From positions 106,459,367-106,523,366 of the forward strand of contig OZ038381.1 of assembly GCA_964036045.1 (NCBI GenBank): a stretch of DNA of 64,000 nucleotides, written 5' to 3'. The translations under genes and the position numbers were made by a program. Shown here piece after piece: positions 53,255 through 64,000 of this stretch (within the stretch, counting starts at the first letter, position 1; the number at the start of each line of letters is the position of its first letter). Under the pieces are notes generated by a model that ran no database searches, was not told the DNA's origin, and worked only from the letters and a program-made list of their open reading frames with translations. Source of the stretch: Eutreptiella sp. 'Long Island Sound 2002' (Eukaryota > Euglenozoa > Euglenophyceae > Eutreptiales > Eutreptiaceae).

Positions 53255-54114
53255 GGGGAACGGCCCCCGAAGAATGGCACCACCTCGACTGGTGTCAGCG
53301 GCGGGAGAGGGGGAGTCCTGGGACGGCGTTCAGCGGTCTGACAAGGTACGCCGCGGCGAGAAAGGAGCGGGTGGCCTCTGGCCGCAAGGCGCTGGGGGGG
53401 GGCGACAAACCGGGGTGCTGGCAAACGGGGAAGCACGGGCAACATAGGCAGCCCCCACCGGACGGGGCGCACAGGAGAGAAACAGAGGGTGCCACGAGCG
53501 TGGCCATGGTGCGACGAAACGAAAGAGCATGGCGCGAGAGCGCAGAGCAACATGGGTCCGCCTGACGGAGCGGGCTGCCGAGCGGGGGTCCCAGGACTCA
53601 CGAGGACGGGGCTGCGGGGGGAGCACCGCGCTGGCGCGCTGTGTTGCAACCCTAGTGGCGCATAGGTGAGGGGGGCCCTAAGATGGGACGAGGGAGTTGA
53701 CGACTTATGATTCCCCTGCACAAGGCGTCACGCTTGAGCGGCGGATACGTCGAATGCAGTCCCCGTCGCGGCTCCCCGCGTAGCGGCCTTGAAGATTGCC
53801 ACGGCGAGGTCGACGTCTTGCTAGAGCCGATTGTAGAAGGTTGCGCCCACCGTAAGAAGGAGGTGGCTAGCAAGGGGGAGGGATGCACCCGAGGTGCGGC
53901 ACTCAGCCCTTGGAGACACGGGAAAAGGAGGGAGAGACAGAATGCACCATACGGGTGGAGCAGAGCGGAGAAGGGGCCACGATGGCTAGAGCTGAGTCAC
54001 GTGGTGGCACGACTATCACGACGATTAACGACTGGCCTCGAGCGTGGCAGTGCGTGTAGGCAATCCATCCCACAGCTACCATCCAGAGGGTTTGTAGACT
54101 GGTGCCAGGTAACC
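53255..54114. other. Retrotransposon 5' region and flank, no gene
   Basis: GC-rich sequence upstream of ORF1, probably the 5' UTR and internal promoter region of the element; its outer border cannot be fixed. Short ORFs on both strands lack coding character. Confidence 0.5.
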
Positions 54115-54500
54115 AGTGTGGCGGACGTACTGTGTGTGGGGATACATTCTCTGAGACCTTGAAGAGTACAGTGTACAAAGTACAGTGTACAGTGTACAGT
54201 GTACAATGTACAGTGTACAGTGTACAGTGTACAGTGTACAGTGACAATGTACGGTGACAGTGTATAGTGGCAGTGTGCAGTGTGTCGTGACAGCGTACAG
54301 TGCCAGAATACAACTGTACAATGTACAATGTACCATGTACAGTGACAGTAGACAGTGACAGCATTGACAGTGTACATGGACAATGTACAGTGACAGTGTA
54401 CATGTACAGTGTACAGTGATAGTGAACCATGAGTGAGCCCTCACTGAGCCCTCACTGAGCCATTTGGCGCGCTCAGTGAGCGCTCACTGAGCGCTCAGTG
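54115..54500 (+). repeat. CACTG/GTACAGTG microsatellite block, left arm of a large inverted repeat
   Basis: Starts GTGGCGGACGTACTG, contains (GTACAGTGTACA)n and ends in TGAACCATGAGTGAGCCCTC plus CACTGAGC repeats. Its reverse complement is at 57745-58060, including the unique piece GGATACATTCT and GACCTTG. Confidence 0.8.
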
Positions 54501-54529
54501 AGCGTGCGACACGGCGCAGTGAGCGCTCA

Positions 54530-55725
54530 GTGTACCTGCGGCTCACTTGGAAATGTGAAGTTGGGGCTCAGTTGGGGCTAAAACGGCTCATTTGGGGCTA
54601 AGTGGTGTTTTTCAAGGGGTTTAATGTGAAAAGTTGTGGCTTTCGGGGGTGGGTTGGGGTTTTGGAATGTCCTCAAAGGGACACCAATCCCTAGGCCAAG
54701 AGGATTTGACCGGGGGGGTTTCTTTTTTTCAACGGCTCAGCAGACTGAGCACCCCGACTGAGCCGTCACTGAGCCGTCCTTGAGCCGGCTCAGTGAGCGC
54801 TCACTGAGCGCTGTCTGAGCGCGCCAAATGGCTCACTGAGCGCTCACGGAGAGCTAATTGGGGGCTCACTCAGGGCTCACTGAGGAGTTTCTCCCCCTTT
54901 CCGCCCTCTCTTCCCACCCTTGCTGGCCCACACTTCACCCTTTTCACGCCAACATTGGTCCGCAGTTCTCACCACGTCTCTTCTCCAAGAACTTGAGCGT
55001 GCGTGCACACATACATACTTGCATACATGTAACCGTGGCGACAAACACACAAACATCCAAACACACACACTTCGTCAGGGACACAAATATCCAAACACTT
55101 ACACACACACACACATACACCATACACACGTCCAAACACACATGCACATGCACAAATTGACAACCACATTCATTTGTGTGTGCAATTATCTTGCGTGTAC
55201 ATAAACACATGGCCACATTGAACCATGTGAAGTGAAGGGCTAGGGAGAGATGGTTACGGGGTTGGGGCTCGGGGATATGAACCTAACCATTTGCAAGGGT
55301 GTTCCTTGTTGCCTCATGACAATGGCACCTGCCCCCCCCCACACACACACGGGCGCGCGCGCCATGAAGCACAAATAGGGCACCGAGGTTATTGCTCGCT
55401 TTTCTGAGGTTGATGTGGATATGAACCTAACCATTTGCAAGGGTGTTCCTTGTTGCCTCATGAAAATGGCACCCAGCCACCCAATACACACACACACACA
55501 CACACACACACCATGAAGCACAGGTAGGGCACAAAGGACATTGCTTGCTTTTGTGAGGTTGATCATACAACCATCTTGACCTACACCATTACACATTGAT
55601 CCCCCTCCCTCCTTATACCCTCCCCTCCCCTTTCGCTATGCTGCGTTCCCCCGCTTCCGTCGTGTGTAGCCCTTCTGTTCTCTTGCCTGTCCCGTCCCCT
55701 TTGTCCTACCTTTCCTATGGCTCAG
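54530..55725 (-). repeat. CA-rich/palindromic repeat, copy 2 (inverted, partial)
   Basis: Reverse complement of about 58998-60045 and of 43235-44275. It keeps GTTTCTCCCCCTTTCC, the (CA)n-rich block, and CCATCTTGACCTACACCAT. It has an internal duplication of about 144 bp: ATATGAACCTAACCATTTGC occurs at 55274 and again at 55418. The CA-rich 5' half is absent. Confidence 0.85.
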
Positions 55726-55734
55726 TGAGCGCTC

Positions 55735-57664
55735 AGTGAGGGCTCACTCATGGTTCACTGTCACTGTACACTGTCACTTCACACTGTGTATTGCACACTG
55801 CACACTGCACACTGCGTATTGCACAATGCACACTGCATACTGTTTATTGCACACTGCACACTGCATACCGTGTATTGCACACTGCACACTGCACACTGTG
55901 TGTTACAAATTGCACACTGCACGCTGCAATGTACACTGCACACTATAATCCACACTGCACACTGTGTATTGCACACTGCACACTGTGCGCCCGAACGCTT
56001 GCATTGTACGGTGTGCAGTGTGCATGACACAGTGTGCAGTGTGCATTACACAGTGTCTCGGACAGCAGAATCAACGTCACAGACTAGCTGCCAGCTTGCT
56101 GTAATCCTGCAACCTTGGCCCGGATCCTCCAAGGCGTTTCATATTTGAGGATGTCAACATAGCAATATTCTTGCCAAACCTCCAGTTCTTTGCCTTCTGC
56201 TAGCCGCATGTTCTAAATCGCCCTGCATGTCTGTGTCCCGTGTTGCCCATTCAGAACGTCAAGTGAGCCATCTGCAGCGCAAGGCGTCGTGTACCCCAAT
56301 CAACCGACACATGGTGCGGAATCACGCGCCAGTACAGTGACTCCCATTGTCACTATAGGTGGCTTTAGGTGTGCTGAATACCGTGAGAGAATTCGAAGCG
56401 CCTCTTCAAATCCAGGCGCATCTTTTCAAGTCTCGGGTGTAGGAGTCTTTGGTCGTGCCACTCCTGGAAGCACCTGGTCCATGCGTGCCTCGGAGATCAG
56501 CATCCTGTCAAAGACGAAGAGCTTCCTGTTATCGACACGGAGTCTTGCCGGGCACGCAAGCTCAGACTCCGGTTTGGAGCCGGCTTCCCAATGGGTAGCC
56601 CAATACTCCGACTTGGTGTAGTCCTCTTCCAAGTCCTCCGCCACACACGATGTCGGGGGGGCTGCCTTGGTGTTGAGAAGCTACACTGCACACTGTAATG
56701 CACACTGCACACTGTGTATTGCACACTGCACACTGCACACTGTGCATTACAAATTGCACATTGCACACTATAATGCACAGTGCACGCTGTGTATTGCACA
56801 CTACACACCGCACCGTGCGTAATGCACACTGGGTATTGCACACTGCACACGGTGCACTATGCATTACCCAATGTGCAATACGCATGGTGCAGGGTGTGGT
56901 GTGCATGACACAGTGTGCAGTGTGCATTACACGGTGTGCCGTGTGGATTACATAACACACTGCAGACTACACCCTGTGTAGTGCACACTAAACACAATGT
57001 GCAGTGTGCAGTGTGCAATACACGGTGTGTAGTGTGCAGTGTGCAATACACAGTGTGCAGAGTGTATTACACAGTGTGCAGCGTGCATTACAGTGTGCAG
57101 TGTGCAATTTGTAACACACAGTGTGCAGTGTGCAGTTTGTAATGCACAGTGTGCAGTGTGCATGACGCAGTGTGCAGTGTGCATTACAGTGTGCAGTGTG
57201 CAATACACAGTGTGCAGTGTGCATTACATTGTGCAGTGTGCAGTACACAGTGTGCAGTGCGCAGTGTACAATGCGCACTACACGCTGTGTAATGCACACT
57301 GCACACTGTGTATTGCACACTGCACAGTGCACACTGGGCATTGCACACTGCACACGGTGCACTGCGCAGTGTGCAGTGTGCCACTGCACACTGGGTATTG
57401 CACACTGCACACGGTGCACTGTGCAGTGTGAAGTGTGCAATACACAGTGCGCAGTGTGCAATACAGGGTGTGCACTGTGCATTACAGTGTGCAGTGTGAG
57501 TTATAGTGTGCAATGTGCAATTTGTAACACACAGTGTACAGTGTGCAGTGTGCAATACACAGTATGCAGTGTGCAGTGTGCAATACACAGTGTGCAGTGT
57601 GCGGTGTGCAATACACAGTGTGCAGTGACAGTGTACAATGACAGTGAACCATGGGTGAGCCCTC
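55735..57664. repeat. Element with CACTG-type terminal inverted repeats and TGCACACTG microsatellites
   Basis: The left end GTGAGGGCTCACTCATGG then TTCACTGTCACTGTACACTG is mirrored at the right end by CAGTGTACAATGACAGTGAA then CCATGGGTGAGCCCTCAC. Inside are two microsatellite domains of TGCACACTG/CAGTGTGCA units (55790-56030 and 56690-57640) around a unique core. The strand of the unit switches near 56000, 56880 and 57240-57300, so the domains are internally self-complementary. Confidence 0.7.
56060..56690 (-). pseudogene. Unique core with a decayed reading frame of unknown type
   Basis: Minus-strand frame: DLEEDYTKSEYWATHWEAG, LACPARLRVDNRKLFVFDRM, ISEARMDQVLPGVARPKTP, then TGA, then APGFEEALRILSRYSAHLKP, TGA, then NMRLAEGKELEVWQEYCYVD preceded by TAG. 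The composition is coding-like, but both TGA and TAG interrupt it. A weak likeness to the start of a retroviral-type integrase region was considered but is not strong enough to assert. Confidence 0.35.
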
Positions 57665-58164
57665 ACTGAGCGCTCACTGAGCCATTTGGCGCGCTCACTG
57701 AGCGCTCACTGCGCCGTTTCGCGCGCTCACTGAGCGCTCACTGAGTGCTGAGTGAGCGCGCCAAATGGCTCGGTGAGGGCTCAGTGAGGGCTCACTCATG
57801 GTTCACTGTCACTGTACACTGTCATTGTACACTGTCACTGTACACTGTCAATGGTGTCACTGTCTACTGTCACTGTACATGGTACACTGTACTCTGGCAC
57901 TGCACGTTGTCACTGCACACTGCACACTGCCACTGCACACTGTCACTATACACTATCACTGTACATTGTCACTGTACACTGTACATTGTACACTGTACTC
58001 TGTACACTGTACTCCCCAAGGTGTCATAGAATGTATCCACACACACTGTACGTCCGCCACAACGCCCAAGTCCCTAAACTAGCACTCTACACTGTCAGTC
58101 TACGCGCACTGTATGCTCTCACTATACACTGTCATTGTACACTGTCACTGTACACTGTCATTGT
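57665..58164. repeat. Palindromic GCTCACTGAGC cluster and right arm of the large inverted repeat
   Basis: 57665-57785 is packed with GCGCTCACTGAGCGCTCACTG, with TTTGGCGCGC and GCGCGCCAAATGG facing each other. 57800-58160 is (TGTACACTGTCACTG)n and is the inverted counterpart of 54115-54440. Confidence 0.8.
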
Positions 58165-60045
58165 AAGCCTGGTGCGGTCTTTTTTGGGAGGGGGTGATTT
58201 GAGCCCACTTCTTTGTAGTCCTTTACCCCGCCCCCGCCCCCCCCCACAGCTACAGCCAGAACCCAAAGAACAGCTGCAGCCACAGTGAAAGCTGCAACTG
58301 CAGCCTTCGCCACAGCCAAGGCCACACACACTGACACAACCACAACCAAATCCACACACAACACAGCTTGCAGACACACATCCACACCCACACCCACACC
58401 CACACCCACACCCACACCCACACCCACAACCAAAGCCGCAACCACAGCCACTACCATAACCACACCAAGAACGACAGCTACCACAACACCCATGGCAACA
58501 ACCTCACGCAAGCCCAGAACCACAGCCACAACCACAAACACGTCCATACGTGCATCTGCCGCCACAAACACAATGTTATGCGCACACAATCAAAGCCAAT
58601 GCCACACAACACCAAAACCAAAAACAGCCTCCAAAACAACAGCTACAAAAGCTGCAACACACACACACACACACACACACACCTGCGCGTACACACATTC
58701 ACGAATCCACATACGCACACAAACCTAGACAACCAGAAACCAAAGAATGCAGTCACACACTCACAGTGACGCACAAGGACACCTTCACCCACGCATCGAT
58801 CCGAGCAAGCCCCCCCCCCCACCACTCACACACAAACATACATACAAACACACTCAATGAGAGAAACCAAGAGGGAACAAACTATCCACACTTGTGCACA
58901 TGCGCACGGGCACAAGCACACACCCACGAACACACACAATAGCACAACATACCTGCAAAGGTCATCGTCATTGCCGCCACCATCATGCACTCGATGCCAT
59001 AGCCATCAAATAGGGAAGGCATGGCAAGGGCAGGGCAAGGGGATGCGACATGCAAGATAAGAGAAGGGGTTGGCATGAGGTAAGCGGGGGGATCAGGCAT
59101 GGCAAAAGGGGACGGGAGGGGATAAGGAGGGAGGGGAATGAGTGTGTCATGGTGTAGGTCAAGATGGTTATATGATCAACCTCACAAAAGCGAGCAATAA
59201 CCTCGGTGCCCTATTTGTGCTTCATGGCGCGCGCGCCCATGTTTGTGTGGGGGGGGGGCGGGTGCCATTGTCATGAGGCAACAAGGAACACCCTTGCAAA
59301 TGATTAGGTTCATATCCCCGAACCCCAACCCCGTAACCATCTCTCCCTAGCCCTTCACTTCACATGGTTCAATGTGGCCATGTGTTTATGTAAACGCAAG
59401 ATAATTGCACACACAAATGAATGTGGTTGTGAATTTGTGCATGTGCATGTGTGTGTGGACGTGTGTATGGTGTATGCGTGTGTATGTGTTTGGATATTTG
59501 TGTCCCTGAAGAAGTGTGTGTGTTTGGATGTTTGTGTGTTTGTCGCCACGGGTACATGTACGCAAGTATGTATGTGTGCATGCACGCTCAAGTTCTTGGA
59601 GAAAAGACGTGGTGAGAACTGCGGACCAATGTTGGTGTGAAAAGGGGGAAGTGTGGGCCAGCAAAGTGGGAAGAGAGGGCGGAAAGGGGGAGAAACTCCT
59701 GAGTGAGCCCTGAGTGAGCCCCTAATTAGCTCTCACTGAGCGCTCACTGAGCACTCACCGAGCCATTTGGCGCGCTCAATGAGCCGGCTCAGTGACGGCT
59801 CAGTGACGGCTCAGTCGGGCTTAGTCTGCCGAGCCGTCGAAAAAAGAAACCCCCACGGTCAAATCCTCTTGGCCTAGGGACTGGTGTCCCTTTGGGGACA
59901 TTCCAAAACCCCAACCGACCCCCGAAAGCCACAACTTTTCACATTAAACCCCTTGAAAAACACCACTTAGCCCCAAATGAGCCGTTTTGGCCCCAACTGA
60001 GCCCCAACTTCACATTTCCAAGTGAACCGCAGGTACACTTGGACT
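58165..60045 (+). repeat. CA-rich/palindromic repeat, copy 3
   Basis: Most complete copy: GGTGCGGTCTTTTTTGGGAG at the start, GCTGCAACTGCAGCCTTCGC, (CCACAC)n, (CA)n, the TG-rich block, and the terminal palindromes with TTTGGCGCGC at about 59766. It matches 42490-44275 in direct orientation. Open frames in it are low-complexity and are not called genes. Confidence 0.85.
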
Positions 60046-62740
60046 CACCAAAAAACCTGCCCACCCCAATGCATCGACCCCCCCTCCGCAAGCAAACCGG
60101 GGCGGTGTGTGACGCTGATAATTTGTCCAAGTAATGGACAAGCAAAATATCAGCTAGGAAATTTTGCAACTCTTGCTCCACAACTAGTGCCTAACCCCGT
60201 TGACAAACGTACGGGCCGCAGTTCCAGCCAAAAGGCTACCGACGTAGCCTCACCTCATACAATAATCTTGAGCCACTACCTCTTCCCATATTTCAAGCCC
60301 AAGCCCCAACCCCTTCTGAACGATGCCCGGACAGACAATCCCTTCCTCAATAAGGTTGACGTAGTTACTTGCAATAGCCCTCTCTAGCCTTCCGCACTCA
60401 AGCAATGCAACGCGTCAGAAAGGACCGGTGCTGCCTGCGCTAGCCTAAAATCCTTTGTAGAGTCGAATGCTGAGTTAAAAAAGAAAGGTCAACTGCTTCA
60501 CCAATATCCAAGGCGTGCAACCCAGAATCCCTGGTAGCCAACCTAGATGCCTAGTGAGAACCAGTAGAATTTCGAAGAACAAAGGCTCCTCATCAGGATC
60601 CCCACCCCTTGAGACCAAGGGTGTGGGATGAGTTCCCCGGGGAAGGGGGGGGTGGCCGCCCGCCAACGCCCATTAGCCCTACGAGCAGTGGGGGATGGAG
60701 AGCTAAGGAAGCACTCAAGCCAAGCCGGTGGATCAAATGCTGCAAGGGAGGGACTTTGCCTCCGCCGGGAAACATATTGGTGACCCAAACCTCTAAGTGG
60801 GACAAGTCAAGGAACCCCCACCCCTACGGCTTTGCATCCCAGGGCAATCGGAGCAGCCCAACCACAACCCCATCCTGGAAGGCATTAGCATAGGCTAGTG
60901 CCGTACCCATGTTGAGGCTTGTGTGGGTTCTTTGCGGGCCCCCTTGACCACTTGATGTTCCGAAGAGCGCCCATGCTCTTGCAGCTGGGTGTGGGGCCAT
61001 TGACGTGAACCGAGGTGACGGGGCGGCCTCCGAGAGGAAGCGCAATGTCAGGCAAGCTGAAGGTGATGTTGCCTTTACTCTTGGGGTGGCAAGCCTAAGC
61101 GGTCCAAATTTGGAGGCTGCCGGTGGGAAACTGGGGTCACTACATCCCACCCTACTAAATGGCCAGTCCATGGTATGGAGGTAGGTGCCAAATGGTCCCC
61201 TAGAGTGGTCACAGGTAATGAATATGCTTCCTATAAAATGGATGTGTGATCAGGGGTATTGCTACATCCCTGCTATGGTATTCAAAAGCGACTTTTTTAA
61301 TTTGACCCATGGATACAACAGGTGTTTCCACATAATGGTGTGCCGTGGTATTGTTGGAACTACTTCCCCAAGCACTTCTTGGTAGGAACACCCCGAACAC
61401 TTTTTCTGCGCATCAACCCTCGGCAACTTTCAAGCACCCATCCTAGCTCACCCCACCTGGCACCCTCGCATGCAACCTCGCATGCACTTTTCACAAGCCG
61501 CCCCGCCCATCAAAATTTCGAGCACCTTCCCCCCTCCCCCCCCCCTTCGACTAGCACCAATACTAACCGAGCCCACCCGCATGGGCAGGGGACTTGGAAT
61601 TGGACGCCAACTAGCCCCCCCCCCCCCAATTAACCGTTGGCCGGAGGCCCCCAAAGGGGGGGGTCGAAGGGAGGGTTTCCGGGTGGGGGGGATGCAAGGG
61701 GGAGGTTTGGGAGGGGCTTTGGAGGGGGAGGTCCGGGAGGGTTGGTGGGGGGGGGGGTGCACATGGTGCAATTTGGGGTGGGTGGGGGGGGGGGCGGGGG
61801 GCACAGGCCCCCCCCAGCCAAGTGTTGGTCAACCAAAAGTCCCCTCACCTCCCCTTGCCGTCTCTCTAACCATACCATCACCATCAACCCAACCCTAGCC
61901 TTTGCAGCGAGTTGGTTCGGACATGCTAGGCATGTTGACTAGGCTGAACGAGATCCCATATAGTTCGTTCATGGCTGCTTTTGCCACATCAATGCTCTCC
62001 ATTTGGGACCACAACACGAACTCAGATGCTAGCCTAGGGTTAGAGCTGGGGCATGGTGATGGTTAGGGTCACCCAGCTGGTGGAACCATTGTTGGTTGTA
62101 TAACCCTCTTTGAAGTCCACGGTTAACCAACCAACTTTAGCACGCAAGCAGCAAGTAGCAGCAACAAGCACGCACGAAATGGGCAAAAAAGCACAACTCC
62201 ATTGTGCTCCTTCCGATTTAGCCAAAATTTTGGTGGATGATACCTATGGGTGTGAAGAATAATCACACAAAGTATGAGCACGAAACTCAACAGCGGCGGC
62301 CGGAAACCAGTGTTGCAAGTGGCGGACCCCCATTTCAAAAAATGCAATTAGGAACCAAAAAACAACATTGTTTTTTGCCTAAAACCACCATAAAACCTGT
62401 TCAAAACAGCCTAAGGAAGGCAAAATGGTGGCTACACTCGAAAATCAGCTTGAATTCCCCATGTCAAAGAGCCCTCTGGGCCCTGTAAGTCTACGATATG
62501 TCCGAGAAGCGCCCTCAAATGGCCCCCAAAAGCCTCACAATGTGTGCACATTGTGTGTTGTCAGGTTCAAACCAAGAACAACGCACATTTTGGGCTATGT
62601 GGCTCAAAGCGCAATTTTGATGGCACCTAGTCCACCTTTAACCACCCAATTCTTGTGGTTTCCATCGCGTGAAATTGCCCAAACGGAGGCCTAGAGCCCC
62701 GTACCTGGGCCCACTTAGAGACGTTAAGCTGCCAGAAGAA
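60046..62740. other. Non-coding region with C/G homopolymer tracts
   Basis: No convincing gene on either strand. Long C and G runs at 61615-61627, 61748-61757 and 61788-61800 make apparent Gly/Pro-rich frames. A segment on the minus strand (60824-61171) is Ala/Ser/Pro-rich without motifs. Confidence 0.55.
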
Positions 62741-63240
62741 GCCCAAAGACATGGGTGCCAAAACAAGTCCACAAGATCCAGTTGGTGCAAATTTTTTTCA
62801 ACAATGATTCTGGACCACATCGGATGCCAAAACAAATGTTTTTGGCACATTTTGAGCCTATGGTGGCATGTTTTGCCCGCCCAAAAAAAATCTCAAAATG
62901 CCCAAAAAAAGGGGTTCTTTTGGGACCAAAAATGGGTGAAAAGTGGGTTCCAAAAATCATCTCCAAGCATTTGGGGTGTCCAAACACAGTGAAATACACC
63001 CGCTTTGAGCCCATTGTTAGCCATTTTGACCCCTCAAAAGTACAAAAATGCCTTGAAAATGAGCTACTTAGGGACCAATAATGGGACAAATATGGGTTAG
63101 AAGTGTGTTTTTTGAAAGAAAAAAAAAACTCTTCGACCAATATGGGTGCACAAACAAGTAAAATGACCCTATTTGGCGCGCTTTTGGAGCAATTTTGGAG
63201 CATGTTGAGTTCGAAAGAGCCTTGACAATGGGCCATCTTC
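62741..63240 (+). repeat. Weak tandem repeat of about 150-170 bp
   Basis: A GGTGCCAAAACAAGTCC-like word recurs at 62753, 62822, 62972 (GTGTCCAAACACAGTG) and 63144 (GGTGCACAAACAAGTAAAAT), and the last three are followed by a TTTTGAGCC/TTTTGACCC-like word and AAAATGCC. The units are highly diverged. Confidence 0.5.
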
Positions 63241-64000
63241 ATTGCACAAGTGGCTCAAAAAATGGGTGAAGACAAAACCAAAACTTTGTTTCCCTCTTTT
63301 GGAGGGCACTATGTGGTAGTCGGGTTTGTGTGTCTTCTGTTTCGCCATTTTGTTGAGCAATACTCGGGTATTTGGCTTTCATTTCACCGCGATACCTTCG
63401 ATTTCCACCAATGTTTGTCACTCTCCAAACCTTTAGCATCCAAAGTATTCGGTGTGCCTTTCCATTTCACCGCCATCTAGGTTCGAACGCCAAAGTCTCA
63501 AACTTGCAATGATTGTGCTTTAATTACCATGCAAGTACAAGCGCTCTCAAACTGTATGGCATGCAGTAACTTTGTTGCGCTTTCCTGTATTGCATGTGTG
63601 CCCCAATTCCACACCACCTCGTTCCCAAAATTAAGTCTTCATTACGGGTAGGGCTAGGAGTAGCGGTTGCTAGGGCCGCTATAAGGTTATTAGGACTAGG
63701 CGGGGTTGGGTTGGATGTTGTTGTTACGGGTTGGGTCTAAGGATAGTGTTGGAGTGCAAAGAGAAAATTTTTCAATATGGGCGCCTTGTGTGCCCATGGA
63801 GCTTTGGGCACCTTCACCACCGATGGAGGCCTCAGGGCGGCACCTTTGCCAACCAAGTGTTGGCGGGAGGCCCCCCAAGGTGGGGGGGGGGGTAGGTTGT
63901 GTCCAAAGACATGCGGAGTCACCCCCCCCCCCCCCGGCCGCAAGCCCAACTGGCATACCTGCAAGCAACTTGGCGAGGACTTTTCCCTTTGGAGGCCTCA
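63241..64000. other. No gene recognised
   Basis: AT-moderate spacer, then GGGG/CCCC runs at 63884-63893 and 63924-63935. No ORF with coding character and no RNA gene seen. Confidence 0.5.

Larger units (their letters stand above)
44600..53700 (-). mobile_element. Non-LTR (LINE-type) retrotransposon, nearly full length
   Basis: On the minus strand the element has a GC-rich 5' region (about 53260-53700), ORF1 (gag-like, 53254 to about 50347), and ORF2 (ATG 50338 to TGA 45047) with endonuclease, reverse transcriptase, RNase H and a zinc knuckle. It ends in a short CCTCCT-repeat and then a TGTCACTGTACAC-type microsatellite, a kind of 3' tail known from some LINEs. No target-site duplication could be recognised. 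Frame breaks occur near 52980, 48775, about 48500 and about 48390. The 3' end domain matches the fragment at bases 1-525. Domain order resembles I-like clades; the exact clade is not determined. Confidence 0.85.

Noticed and set aside
56426-56644. Integrase-like reading of the minus-strand ORF
   Set aside because: Only a loose pattern (LRVDNRKLFVFDRM); no HHCC or DDE residues can be placed.
54160-58160. ORFs rich in Val/Cys/Thr/His (VHCTLYTVHCTLYTV type) in CACTG microsatellites
   Set aside because: Pure microsatellite translation in all frames; not genes.

Overview
This is a repeat-rich eukaryotic nuclear segment: long satellite arrays, intron-like tracts, retrotransposons, a piggyBac-type transposase and microsatellite blocks, with no operons, Shine-Dalgarno sites or host housekeeping genes. 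No host gene could be named. An unusual and well-supported property is that clearly coding frames run straight through TAG and, less often, TAA, while the ends of the best ORFs are TGA. This fits a nuclear code in which TAR means Gln. Among plants and algae that code is known from ulvophycean green algae (Dasycladales, Cladophorales, Trentepohliales); assignment to such an alga is an inference, not a demonstration.

Layout. 1-525 is the 3' end of a non-LTR retrotransposon ORF. 622-925 is the first of three copies of a dispersed repeat. 920-9590 is a 52-bp satellite of about 167 monomers with a nine-monomer (468 bp) higher-order repeat and a duplication of about 2.8 kb. 10.4-25.0 kb is an island of apparent genes: a Pro-rich ORF, a multi-exon locus with acidic, Lys-rich and Tyr/Pro-rich exons separated by look-alike introns and ending in a piggyBac DDE transposase (15.3-16.7 kb), a gene of about 1000 codons (17.3-20.3 kb), composite repeats (20.3-22.3 kb), and a gene of about 850 codons with Cys clusters and a Ser/Asp tail (22.5-25.0 kb). 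25.2-28.7 kb is the same 52-bp satellite in the opposite orientation, so the island is bracketed by inverted satellite arrays.

28.9-31.3 kb holds a decayed reverse transcriptase of a different type (motif C is RDN). 31.3-42.4 kb is mostly unassignable sequence with small ORFs and decayed reading frames (34.7-35.3, 36.5-37.8, 38.3-38.9, 40.3-41.4 kb).

44.6-53.3 kb (minus strand) is a nearly full-length non-LTR retrotransposon: a gag-like ORF1, then ORF2 with AP-type endonuclease, reverse transcriptase, RNase H and a CCHC knuckle. ORF1 crosses three TAG codons in convincing coding sequence, which is the best single line of evidence for the recoded stop.

42.5-44.6 and 54.1-60.0 kb carry three copies (two direct, one inverted) of a non-coding repeat of about 1.8 kb made of CA-rich sequence and palindromic GCTCACTGAGC motifs, plus CACTG-based microsatellites that form large inverted repeats. 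60-64 kb is non-coding, with homopolymer tracts and a weak tandem repeat of about 160 bp. Several frameshifts fall at homopolymers, so some apparent breaks may be long-read assembly errors rather than mutations.
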